The translations under genes were made by a program, and so were the position numbers. From Saccharibacillus kuerlensis DSM 22868 (GTDB taxonomy: Bacteria > Bacillota > Bacilli > Paenibacillales > Paenibacillaceae), in assembly GCF_000378145.1 (NCBI RefSeq), contig NZ_KB899287.1, positions 1 to 64,000 of the forward strand: a stretch of 64,000 bases of DNA, written 5' to 3'. Position 1 is the first letter of the stretch. The number at the start of each line of letters is the position of its first letter. The notes beneath the pieces were generated by a model that made no database searches, was not told the DNA's origin, and worked only from the letters and a program-made list of their open reading frames with translations. Shown in pieces: positions 1-6,571 of the stretch.

Positions 1-1
1 T

Positions 2-232
2 CGAATATCGAAACGGGGCTCTTCGTACCTGCGAACGGCGCTTTATCAAGCGACCGTAGCCGGCATTTCCAAGCAGATTCACGGTCCGCGAAATTCGATT
101 CTTTTTCAATTTTATCAGCAAAAACGGGACGAAGGCAAACCGGCAAAAGTCGCGATTGTTGCAGCTTCGCATAAGCTTTTACGCATTATTTTTGGTATGT
201 GGAACTCCGGATCGGCCTTTCAAGCTCATTAA
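2..232 (+). mobile_element. IS110/IS1111-family transposase, C-terminal end (5' part outside window)
   Basis: An open frame from the left edge to TAA at 230-232 encodes 76 residues beginning RISKRGSSYLRTALYQA. This resembles the conserved C-terminal domain of IS110-family (DEDD) transposases, which typically contains a SKRGxxxLRxALYxA-type motif and the catalytic serine region. The N-terminal DEDD half is upstream of the window. These enzymes recombine DNA under guidance of an RNA encoded in the non-coding end of the element and usually lack long terminal inverted repeats, so the right end of the element cannot be fixed here. The frame is intact to its stop, so nothing shows decay. The neighbouring downstream DNA is a structured element and then an AT-rich gene island. 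Confidence 0.8.
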
Positions 233-233
233 G

Positions 234-293
234 TACTGAAATTGGATATAGAATCCATTTTTATCTACCTTCCAAGGTAGGTTTATTTCAGTA
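234..293 (+). ncRNA. Candidate structured RNA directly downstream of the IS110-like transposase
   Basis: Two bases after the transposase stop codon, a 9-bp perfect stem (TACTGAAAT 234-242 with ATTTCAGTA 285-293) encloses two further hairpins: TGGAT/ATCCA (243-247 with 253-257) and CTACCTT/AAGGTAG (265-271 with 274-280). The result is a compact three-way junction. IS1111-group elements are known to encode their guide RNA (seekRNA/bridge RNA) in the non-coding DNA beside the transposase gene, so that is one reading. A terminator-like or end-recognition structure is another. No U-tract follows. Confidence 0.35.
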
Positions 294-400
294 TGTTCCA
301 TTTGGACAGCTCAATGATTGTTTTATGAAAGGCTTGACTTTGATTAGCTGGTTTATGTGTTGCTTCTGTCTTCCTGCGTTACCCTCAAAGGTTCCTTCAT

Positions 401-668
401 CGCCGGGCATACTCCGGTTCCGAGTCCACTTCGTCTGCTTTACTCACCGCCGGGCGTGCTTCGGTTCCGAATCTGCTTCGTTTGCTCTACTCACCGCCGG
501 GCGTGCTTCGATTCCGAATCTGCTTCGTTTGCTCTACTCACCGCCGGGCGTGCTTCGATTCCGAATCTACTTCGTCTGCTTTACTCACAGCCGGGCGTGC
601 TTCGGTTCCGAATTTGCTTCGTTTGCTTTACTCTCGCTGGGCGCGCTTCGATTCCGAATCTGCTACAT
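401..668. repeat. 47-bp tandem repeat, about six copies
   Basis: Units begin near 401, 448, 495, 542, 589 and 635, each carrying a CGCCGGGCGTGCTTCG-type core and a TTCCGAATCTGCTTCG-type core. The period is 47 bp, with a one-base deletion before the last unit. Because 47 is not a multiple of three and the unit has no stop on the + strand, all three + frames stay open across it. That produces spurious proteins rather than a gene. There are no spacers, so it is not a CRISPR array. Confidence 0.85.
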
Positions 669-733
669 TAGTTTGATCAGCTCTTTAACAATTCTCAGCT
701 TTTAAATTGCTCTTAAATCTGCCCTTAGAAGTT

Positions 734-834
734 ACACATAACGTTCCTGTATTCACGACTCGACGTATGTCGAGTGTCCGGCGTATGCCGGACCCAGGGC
801 GTATGCCCGCAGCGTGAATATTATGTTATGTGAA
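734..834. repeat. Cloverleaf-like structured repeat, copy 1 (attC-like cassette boundary)
   Basis: An outer 8-bp stem CACATAAC (735-742) / GTTATGTG (825-832) leads through an unpaired bulge to a second 8-bp stem TATTCACG (750-757) / CGTGAATA (813-820). Inside are three mini-hairpins, all with the tetraloop GTAT: ACTCGAC/GTCGAGT (758-775), GTCCGGC/GCCGGAC (776-793) and GGGC/GCCC (797-808). The element recurs at 1645-1744 with compensated substitutions, so the fold itself appears conserved. It lies 19 bases beyond the stop of the neighbouring minus-strand gene. Confidence 0.8.
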
Positions 835-852
835 GTCATTTCTTTATCTCCG

Positions 853-1614
853 CTATACTTCTTCAGTAATAAATATCGGATAGGCTAATAAATCATTAAC
901 TCTTGCTTCTTTATTGTTAAAGATGAAGCATTGCTCATTTGTAATATAACGTTTTCTATATAGGCAAGTAATCTTTTTAGTCGCCCCTCGTTTTGCTCCT
1001 AAGCCAACCAACTTATCTATCGGATGTCGTTTATCGCTACGTCCGAATTTCTCTTCTCCCGCATGCAATATGGTATTTAAAATCGGTCTTCCTTCTAAAA
1101 AGTTCACAATGGATTGGAGTGCAGAGCATCCTGAATACATATGCGAGTATTTTCCATTGTCCAACCACATTTGTGTTATATACAAAAAAGTCCCTGTGTA
1201 GTTATAGATCAAGTTGCCTTGCTGTATATCATCTGTATTAGGATCAGATATCCAAAGAGCAAAACCATCAAGGTAAGGTGTATCTATCAATGATTCTTTA
1301 GGAAAAAATATTTGAGTTGCTTTGGTTGTTTCAAGTACAAAAGCTTTTCTATTCGGGTTGAAACCATCGTGCATGTCCTTAGGCCTGCTTAAATCTAATT
1401 GTTCATTTTCTCTTAAATACTTAAGCAACAAATCGATCTTCTGAGTTTTATTCATCTCTAATTTGAAATCTTCTTCACTAATGTCTGTTCTAACTCCGGT
1501 AATACCAAACGATATTAATTTTTTCCTTCTATATTCTTTAGGAAAATATTTCTTAGGAAGTTGCTCCAAATATTCATTTAGTAATTCTTCATTAACAAAA
1601 GTATAATGTCTCAT
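853..1614 (-). CDS. Uncharacterised 253-aa protein in an attC-like cassette
   Basis: The gene starts at ATG 1614 after an AGGTGG-type ribosome binding site, only about 38 bases from the boundary repeat, so there is little room for its own promoter. The protein is soluble, with no signal peptide or membrane segment. Its N-terminus (MRHYTFVNEELLNEYLEQL) is followed by a charged helix-rich half and a C-terminal part with several aromatic beta-strand-like stretches (DGFALWISDP, YTGTFLYITQMW). I do not recognise the family. The opening Y-x-x-N/D-x-x-L-L-N-x-Y-L-x-Q is faintly like DUF6414-type proteins, which I cannot confirm. The DNA is clearly AT-rich against the surrounding chromosome, suggesting transfer. 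The gene sits alone between two copies of the structured repeat. Confidence 0.75.
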   Translation of the reverse strand: MRHYTFVNEELLNEYLEQLPKKYFPKEYRRKKLISFGITGVRTDISEEDFKLEMNKTQKIDLLLKYLRENEQLDLSRPKDMHDGFNPNRKAFVLETTKATQIFFPKESLIDTPYLDGFALWISDPNTDDIQQGNLIYNYTGTFLYITQMWLDNGKYSHMYSGCSALQSIVNFLEGRPILNTILHAGEEKFGRSDKRHPIDKLVGLGAKRGATKKITCLYRKRYITNEQCFIFNNKEARVNDLLAYPIFITEEV

Positions 1615-1644
1615 TGCTTATAATCCACCTCGTGTATATGATTT

Positions 1645-1744
1645 CACATAACGTTCCTGTATTCACGACCCGACGCATGTCGGGTGTCTGGCGTATGCCA
1701 GACCCAGGGCGTATGCCCGCAGCGTGAATATTATGTTATACGAC
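1645..1744. repeat. Cloverleaf-like structured repeat, copy 2 (attC-like cassette boundary)
   Basis: This is near-identical to the copy at 734-834. It has TATTCACG/CGTGAATA, then CCCGAC/GTCGGG (loop GCAT), TCTGGC/GCCAGA (loop GTAT) and GGGC/GCCC (loop GTAT). Relative to copy 1, CTCGAC/GTCGAG became CCCGAC/GTCGGG and TCCGGC/GCCGGA became TCTGGC/GCCAGA, so both strands of each stem changed together. The outer ends ATAAC (1648-1652) and GTTAT (1735-1739) pair for only five bases. The flanks beyond them belong to different gene modules: the left flank matches the right flank of copy 1, and the right flank matches the sequence at 4432-4449. Confidence 0.8.
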
Positions 1745-1792
1745 GGAATCTCCTTCACTGATTAGCTAGACCCTTTCTTTTTACCTAAGCTT

Positions 1793-2911
1793 TTAATCAA
1801 CAACAAACGTATCAGTTGTTGATTTTTCCTCATCGAAAAATCCTGCTACAAATTTCTCGAAATTGTTGTCTATTATTTCTACCAATTTTTTGAGTTTCAT
1901 GTTTGTAAAGTTCAAATTTTCCTTTTTCAATTCTTCAAATATTTTATTTTCTAAATCATACTTTTTAATGGCCTCGTAATAACTCTTAAAGGCAACATCG
2001 TGTACTTTTGATTCATCAAAATTCCTATAAAAAACATGAGCAATTGCACATTTTAATAACATACTTGAAACTTCTTCATTCTCTCCAAAATTCGATGAAA
2101 TTTTAAATATATATTTGAACGCGACTTCGAATCGTATATAAGGTATCAACTTATATTCCACGCTTAAAAGCAAAGTATCAAAGGCTTGAGCTAGGTAACC
2201 GAAAATAGTAAGATAAAAAACTTCCGCATCCGTAGCATCTTTTGAAATAGGTAAAATAGCTGAGGCTCTATAGGCCTCAAATCTATTTATAAGACTTAAA
2301 TCACTCTCCTCTTTTTCTGAAAAAATAATGCTTTCTGCAATCCCATCCGATAGTACATTTTTAACTTCTTCAATCGTGCTCAAATTCTTATAAGTTTCTT
2401 TATTTATGTTTTCTTTAAACATGCTGAAAAACGCTTGATCCGCTGCCTCATAAACAAACTGGTTAGTTTCATTTAATAGTCGAAAAGGCAAGATATAAAT
2501 GATCCCAAAAGCTTGCTTTATAATTTTCATATTATCTTTAAGGGTAGCAATAATTTGATTTTTCATCTTTTTCTCAAAATCCAAATTTATATTGTTGCTC
2601 CTAACCATTGTTACATACTTATATATAGGATCATCCCAAAGGTGATATTTCCCTAATGATACAAATGGAAAGTGTTCACCATCATCTATATCTAAAATTG
2701 TTGCTGATGTAAAAACATATGCACTATAAGGAGGAAATAAAAAGTGTAAAATATTTTGAAGAATTTTCTTATTACGTTCCCAAAATACTAAAATCTCATC
2801 AATTACTGCTTCTGAATCCTTCACATATATATTGTTCACTGCATTTTTCAGAACTTTATTGTATTCAAGCTGAATAGAATTCAACTCTTCTTCAAGCATG
2901 TTATTATTCAT
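1793..2911 (-). CDS. Uncharacterised protein, second gene of a coupled pair
   Basis: I chose the ATG at 2911 (MNNNMLEEEL) because the GGGAGG ribosome binding site is about 7 bases upstream. An in-frame ATG at 2917 is too close to it. The start lies inside the end of the upstream gene (8-base overlap), which suggests translational coupling and obligate co-expression. The product (372 aa) is acidic, mostly alpha-helical and has no transmembrane or signal sequence. Recognisable stretches such as FPFVSLGKYHLWDDP and FGYLAQAFDTLLLS do not place it in a family I know. AT-rich DNA and the position inside a cassette-like module mark it as accessory. A defence or toxin-immunity role is possible from context only. 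Confidence 0.75.
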   Translation of the reverse strand: MNNNMLEEELNSIQLEYNKVLKNAVNNIYVKDSEAVIDEILVFWERNKKILQNILHFLFPPYSAYVFTSATILDIDDGEHFPFVSLGKYHLWDDPIYKYVTMVRSNNINLDFEKKMKNQIIATLKDNMKIIKQAFGIIYILPFRLLNETNQFVYEAADQAFFSMFKENINKETYKNLSTIEEVKNVLSDGIAESIIFSEKEESDLSLINRFEAYRASAILPISKDATDAEVFYLTIFGYLAQAFDTLLLSVEYKLIPYIRFEVAFKYIFKISSNFGENEEVSSMLLKCAIAHVFYRNFDESKVHDVAFKSYYEAIKKYDLENKIFEELKKENLNFTNMKLKKLVEIIDNNFEKFVAGFFDEEKSTTDTFVVD

Positions 2912-4355
2912 TATCATTCCTCCCTAATGCAAGATGTGTGGGAAGTCCATATATCCCCTCCAAAACAGAGAGTGTTTTATTCATTACTCCTACACAATCA
3001 TCCCAAACACTTTTCAATTTTTGATTGTTCTCTATGTCTGGTATGCAATGATACTGGTGTGAAGGAGAGTTACATTTTACTAAAGAGCTTTCTCTGATAG
3101 CTCCCCATAACCCATGTTCAAAGGCAGAATCATAATCGTAGTAGTAATTAAAAAGATCTTGCTCGTCTACATCTTTAGCTTTTAACCGAACATTTTGTTT
3201 ATTAAAATAAGATGTGTCCATATCGATAAAATCTTTGTTTTTGTATTCGCTGACTAACATATCCATATACTCATAAGAAACATGACTCGATGGTAACTCA
3301 ACTCCTGATTGTCTATATCTTTCCACAATTAATTTGTATTGACCTATCCCATAGTATTGATACTCGGTCCAAATATCACGGTGTGAAGCTTCATGCTTGA
3401 GTAAATACTTCATCATTATATAATCCTCAATTAAAACACGAGTAATACTTCTGCCTGAAATAGTATGAAAAAGGTTATGCTCAACTAATTCTAATAATCT
3501 TTTGTACGAATAAGTTACTATCCCTAAGAGTACTAACATTTTATTATCAAGAGGATTTATTGAGGTGAGTAAGCTTGTATAGTATTCTAAAATCCTTTTT
3601 ACCTGACCCATATAAATTTTACTATCAGGCGGGCTTTCGGTAAGATCAATATAATACAGTTCGCAATCACTCATTCTACTCACTGCCTCCCAAAAATAAT
3701 CTAAATATTTAGCATCAAAATTTTCAAGTTCTAATAGTATTAACTCAGTTGCACGAACACGTGGACGAATGCTTCTCATTTCTTCATCTTCATGAGATAA
3801 GTGGGGATATTCAAGAATCGCTTCAATCGACGCAGAAGGCATTTTTAATTTCCCAGATATTAAATGAAAGTAAAGAACCATAAAACGAATATCAGTAGAA
3901 AAGTTTGTCTGATGATCACTTGCTTCTTCCATTAAAGAATTAATACATTTAACCCTCTCTTCAACTGATGCAGAAGACTGAAATTCACTTGAAAATATTG
4001 GATATTCTGTATAAGTAAAAATCGCAGTAAGTGGAGCTAACACTTGCTGATCTATGATCGTTAACATATCTTCAAATAAATATTTTTGAATGCTTATATC
4101 TAGATTCAATATCATTGAAAATCTAGGAGCTTCTAATTCAGGTGCTTTTTCTCTCAATATTTTGAAAATAGCATTGCATTTTTGCAAGCCCTCCCTTCTA
4201 CCATAAAATCTTATAATTAGACCTATCCAAAAGTATTCTGGCAATCTGCCATGAAACCAAGAGTTCTCTCTGGTAACTTCGCTCAACAACTCATTCCATG
4301 GCGTAATGAATTTCCCTTTTCTAAAAGTGTGATCGGAAAGTTTGCTTTTCTCCAT
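2904..4355 (-). CDS. Uncharacterised 483-aa protein, possibly DUF5677-like, first gene of the pair
   Basis: A clear AGGAGG lies 6 bases before the ATG at 4355. The protein is soluble and helical. Its C-terminal half (about residues 280-480) has features I associate with DUF5677-type proteins: a basic helix followed by an E/D-rich one (GRSITRVLIEDYIMMKYLLKH), then a YYYDYDSAFEHGLWGAI stretch and a CNSPSHQYHCIPD motif. This assignment is from memory of family motifs and is tentative. The function of that family is unknown. It is the promoter-proximal gene of a two-gene unit with the ORF ending at 1793. About 90 bases of AT-rich leader separate it from the boundary sequence at 4432-4449, enough for a promoter. 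The base composition is unlike the surrounding chromosome. Confidence 0.7.
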   Translation of the reverse strand: MEKSKLSDHTFRKGKFITPWNELLSEVTRENSWFHGRLPEYFWIGLIIRFYGRREGLQKCNAIFKILREKAPELEAPRFSMILNLDISIQKYLFEDMLTIIDQQVLAPLTAIFTYTEYPIFSSEFQSSASVEERVKCINSLMEEASDHQTNFSTDIRFMVLYFHLISGKLKMPSASIEAILEYPHLSHEDEEMRSIRPRVRATELILLELENFDAKYLDYFWEAVSRMSDCELYYIDLTESPPDSKIYMGQVKRILEYYTSLLTSINPLDNKMLVLLGIVTYSYKRLLELVEHNLFHTISGRSITRVLIEDYIMMKYLLKHEASHRDIWTEYQYYGIGQYKLIVERYRQSGVELPSSHVSYEYMDMLVSEYKNKDFIDMDTSYFNKQNVRLKAKDVDEQDLFNYYYDYDSAFEHGLWGAIRESSLVKCNSPSHQYHCIPDIENNQKLKSVWDDCVGVMNKTLSVLEGIYGLPTHLALGRNDNE

Positions 4356-4431
4356 ATGTATCCTCCTAATTCAAATTTTAAAATTGAATTTTGTAGTTTT
4401 TTATTAGTAGTTAAATGATTTCTCTATAAGA

Positions 4432-4540
4432 TTCTGTCGTATAACGTCTTATTTACGAACTTCGTAAATCCCTTTCATCCTACGATATTCCCGAACTTCG
4501 TAAAATCTACTTTTCGCTGGGTATTCCCGAACCTTCTTTC
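4432..4540. repeat. Divergent right-hand boundary of the cassette-like array
   Basis: The stretch AGATTCTGTCGTATAAC (to 4449) is the inverse of the right flank of copy 2 (GTTATACGACGGAATCT, 1735 onward) with one mismatch, so the two-gene module has its own inverted-repeat ends. It continues as ATAACGTCTTATTTACGA, resembling ATAACGTTCCTGTATTCACGA of copies 1 and 2. The interior is different: a hairpin ATTTACGAA/TTCGTAAAT, a second CCCGAACTTCGTAAAA stretch and two TATTCCCGAAC repeats. No closing GTTAT arm was found, so this looks like a degenerate or unrelated terminal site. The rest of the 4356-4746 gap holds only the terminator below. Confidence 0.5.
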
Positions 4541-4600
4541 TTCGCCTGCTCACTCAGTATATCAGTTGATGGAAAATTTGGAAATCCATATTGAACGACA

Positions 4601-4637
4601 AAAAGTCCGCCTCTCGTCATTCGAGAAAGCGGACTTC
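4601..4637 (-). terminator. Rho-independent terminator of the TPR-GGDEF gene
   Basis: AAGTCCGC (4603-4610) pairs with GCGGACTT (4629-4636). On the minus strand the stem is followed by a short T-run. It lies about 110 bases past the stop codon of the diguanylate cyclase gene. Confidence 0.75.
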
Positions 4638-4746
4638 AGTTCATATATAGGGCAGATAAAATGTATGACTGACCGTACTTTTTAGAAAACTTGCGGAAGA
4701 TATAGTCAAACAGCTTGATAAGTCACAAAATACCGAAAATAGGCTT

Positions 4747-6384
4747 CTATTCGTAACAGTCGCTGAATACAACCCGATCTTTGCCGCTCCGTTTAGCCAT
4801 GTACAGTCGACGGTCAGCAATTTCGAGCAGTTCCGTAGAGCCGATCGATCCGCCGAAAATGGTGTGTACACCGATACTGGCCGTTACAGGCAGAGTACCG
4901 GTAATCGGACTCCAATCTGCGCCCCGGATCGCTCGGCACATCCGTTCAGCTAGCTCGACTCCCTGCTTCTCATCGGTACGTGGGAATATCGCGATAAACT
5001 CTTCTCCGCCCATCCGTCCAACGACAGCCGGCTCGGCTGCAGCTACCGACAAGATCTTGGCTACGTTGATCAATACCATATCTCCAACAGCGTGAGATAA
5101 CGTATCGTTCACTCGTTTGAAGGAATCCAGATCGATAATTGCTAATGTGATCGGATCGCCGGATGTGCGCGCTTGGATCAACAGCTGTTCCAAATATTCG
5201 TCGATAAACCGGCGGTTGCGCAGACCGGTAAGCGGATCGCGCAGCGCCATTTCACGGAAAAGTTCGCTGCTCTTGCGCGCTTCTTCCGCCTCGAATACTG
5301 CCTGGAAGATGCGCGCTTTTACTTCTCGTTCGGCAGAACGCAGTGCTTCCGAATCAGCATGGTAACGTCTATACTCTTCGTACGCTTCCTTATAGAGATT
5401 CGCCGCTGCATACAATTCGGCTTGACGCAGTCTTACCTGTACGGACAACCTTGACAATCCGTGCGCTTCACATAGATGGCGAGCTTCGTCAAGCATTGCC
5501 TGAGCTTCGTTCAGCTTGCCTTGAATAAGCTGCGCTTGAGAGACAGTCAGCATGCACTCCGGCAGAGACGCCAACTCGCTTAAACGCCGCTCGGAAGGAT
5601 CCGTAATAACCGGCAGCAGTGTTTTCTCGGCTTCCTCAGGCCGCCCCAACAAAATTTCCCCTTTGGCGATCGTATCAAGCTGCATCGCAATCAGCGGAAA
5701 TCCATGACGCTCGGACAATCTGCGGATCTGCTCAATTAACTCTGCCGCTTTTTCAAGATCTCCCAGGTCGTAATAAGTGAACGCCATATTGTTAAAAGCA
5801 AACAGCTCAAACTGTACGTCCCCCGTTGCTCTGGCAATCTCCAGCACCTCGTCAAATCGCTCTTTCGCATCTTCGTGTGATCCGGCCTCATCAAGCGACA
5901 AAGCCAGCATCATAAGATGATCTGCACGAGTCGCCGGGGCCACGTCGGACGGAAGATGTTTGAGTCCGCGCAGGGCATTCTCGAGCGCACTGTCTTGATC
6001 ACCCAACCGACGGAAAAAGCCGCCAAGCAGCCGGTGGCTGCGCGCCAAAATATATTCGTGTTCATTCTTCGCCGCCCAAGCATTGATTTCGCGAATCAAA
6101 CGACCGCTCTCGGCAACTTGTCCTTGACGCCCCAGCACATCGGCATGGATAAGCCGAGCGCGCTGCGTTAGATCTTCGCGTCCAATTCGGGAAGCTGCAC
6201 GGAGTGCCTGCTGAACCGGTACAATTGCAGAATTGATATCGCGATAAGGCTGTATTTCCAACAAATCGAGGACACGCCCAAAATCTTCCGGTGTACAGCC
6301 GTCCGATTCGAATTTGCGGGCGAGTAGGTTCCAGTCCGGCTGCTTGAACTGTGTCCCTTTATGGTACAAATGTTGATCCGGCAT
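4747..6384 (-). CDS. TPR-repeat diguanylate cyclase (GGDEF domain)
   Basis: The 545-aa cytosolic protein is predicted to make cyclic di-GMP from two GTP. Residues about 40-370 form helical tetratricopeptide-like repeats (patterns such as ARSHRLLGGFFRRLGDQDSALENALRGL and AFNNMAFTYYDLGDLEKAAEL). They are followed by a short coiled coil and a GGDEF domain from about 385 (ALRDPLTGLRNRRF) with a canonical GGEEF active site at about 459. The RxxD product-inhibition site normally nine residues before GGEEF is absent, so feedback inhibition through it is unlikely. There is no membrane segment, so the TPR part presumably senses a protein or peptide partner. The start has GGGGGAG five bases upstream. 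It is monocistronic, with its own promoter and terminator. Confidence 0.9.
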   Translation of the reverse strand: MPDQHLYHKGTQFKQPDWNLLARKFESDGCTPEDFGRVLDLLEIQPYRDINSAIVPVQQALRAASRIGREDLTQRARLIHADVLGRQGQVAESGRLIREINAWAAKNEHEYILARSHRLLGGFFRRLGDQDSALENALRGLKHLPSDVAPATRADHLMMLALSLDEAGSHEDAKERFDEVLEIARATGDVQFELFAFNNMAFTYYDLGDLEKAAELIEQIRRLSERHGFPLIAMQLDTIAKGEILLGRPEEAEKTLLPVITDPSERRLSELASLPECMLTVSQAQLIQGKLNEAQAMLDEARHLCEAHGLSRLSVQVRLRQAELYAAANLYKEAYEEYRRYHADSEALRSAEREVKARIFQAVFEAEEARKSSELFREMALRDPLTGLRNRRFIDEYLEQLLIQARTSGDPITLAIIDLDSFKRVNDTLSHAVGDMVLINVAKILSVAAAEPAVVGRMGGEEFIAIFPRTDEKQGVELAERMCRAIRGADWSPITGTLPVTASIGVHTIFGGSIGSTELLEIADRRLYMAKRSGKDRVVFSDCYE

Positions 6385-6462
6385 GGTGTCTCCCCCTTAT
6401 AACAACAGCAATTCCGTCCACTCTGCCATATTTTTCCTGAGGCAAGTGTTCAAGTACATTTT

Positions 6463-6491
6463 ATATTAAAGTGATACAGCGTTAAAATCAA
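6463..6491 (-). promoter_or_regulatory. Sigma-A-type promoter of the TPR-GGDEF gene
   Basis: Read on the minus strand, TTGATT (6486-6491) and TAATAT (6463-6468) are separated by 17 bases, close to the TTGACA-17-TATAAT consensus. The start codon lies about 80 bases downstream. Confidence 0.6.
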
Positions 6492-6530
6492 CATTTTTAT
6501 GCATAATTTGGACTAGTCTATAGGAAAAAA

Positions 6531-6565
6531 GACTGAATGGTTCATTTTCCATTTCAGTCTTTTTG
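6531..6565 (-). terminator. Bidirectional terminator after the alarmone synthetase gene
   Basis: GACTGAATGG pairs with CCATTTCAGTC (one-base bulge), flanked by an A-run on the left and a T-run on the right. It begins a few bases beyond the ywaC-like stop codon. Confidence 0.8.
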
Positions 6566-6571
6566 CGGATA

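Noticed and set aside
401-668. Possible CRISPR array
   Set aside because: Whole 47-bp units repeat without variable spacers, and no cas genes are nearby.
199-705. A 168-aa reading frame across the left-end repeats
   Set aside because: It runs through the transposase end and the 47-bp repeat, whose period is not a multiple of three. All three + frames are open for the same reason, and there is no ribosome binding site or family resemblance.
734-1744. Cloverleaf repeats as simple transcription terminators
   Set aside because: They have no U-tract, contain several linked hairpins with conserved loops, and share cassette-matched flanks, which terminators would not need.
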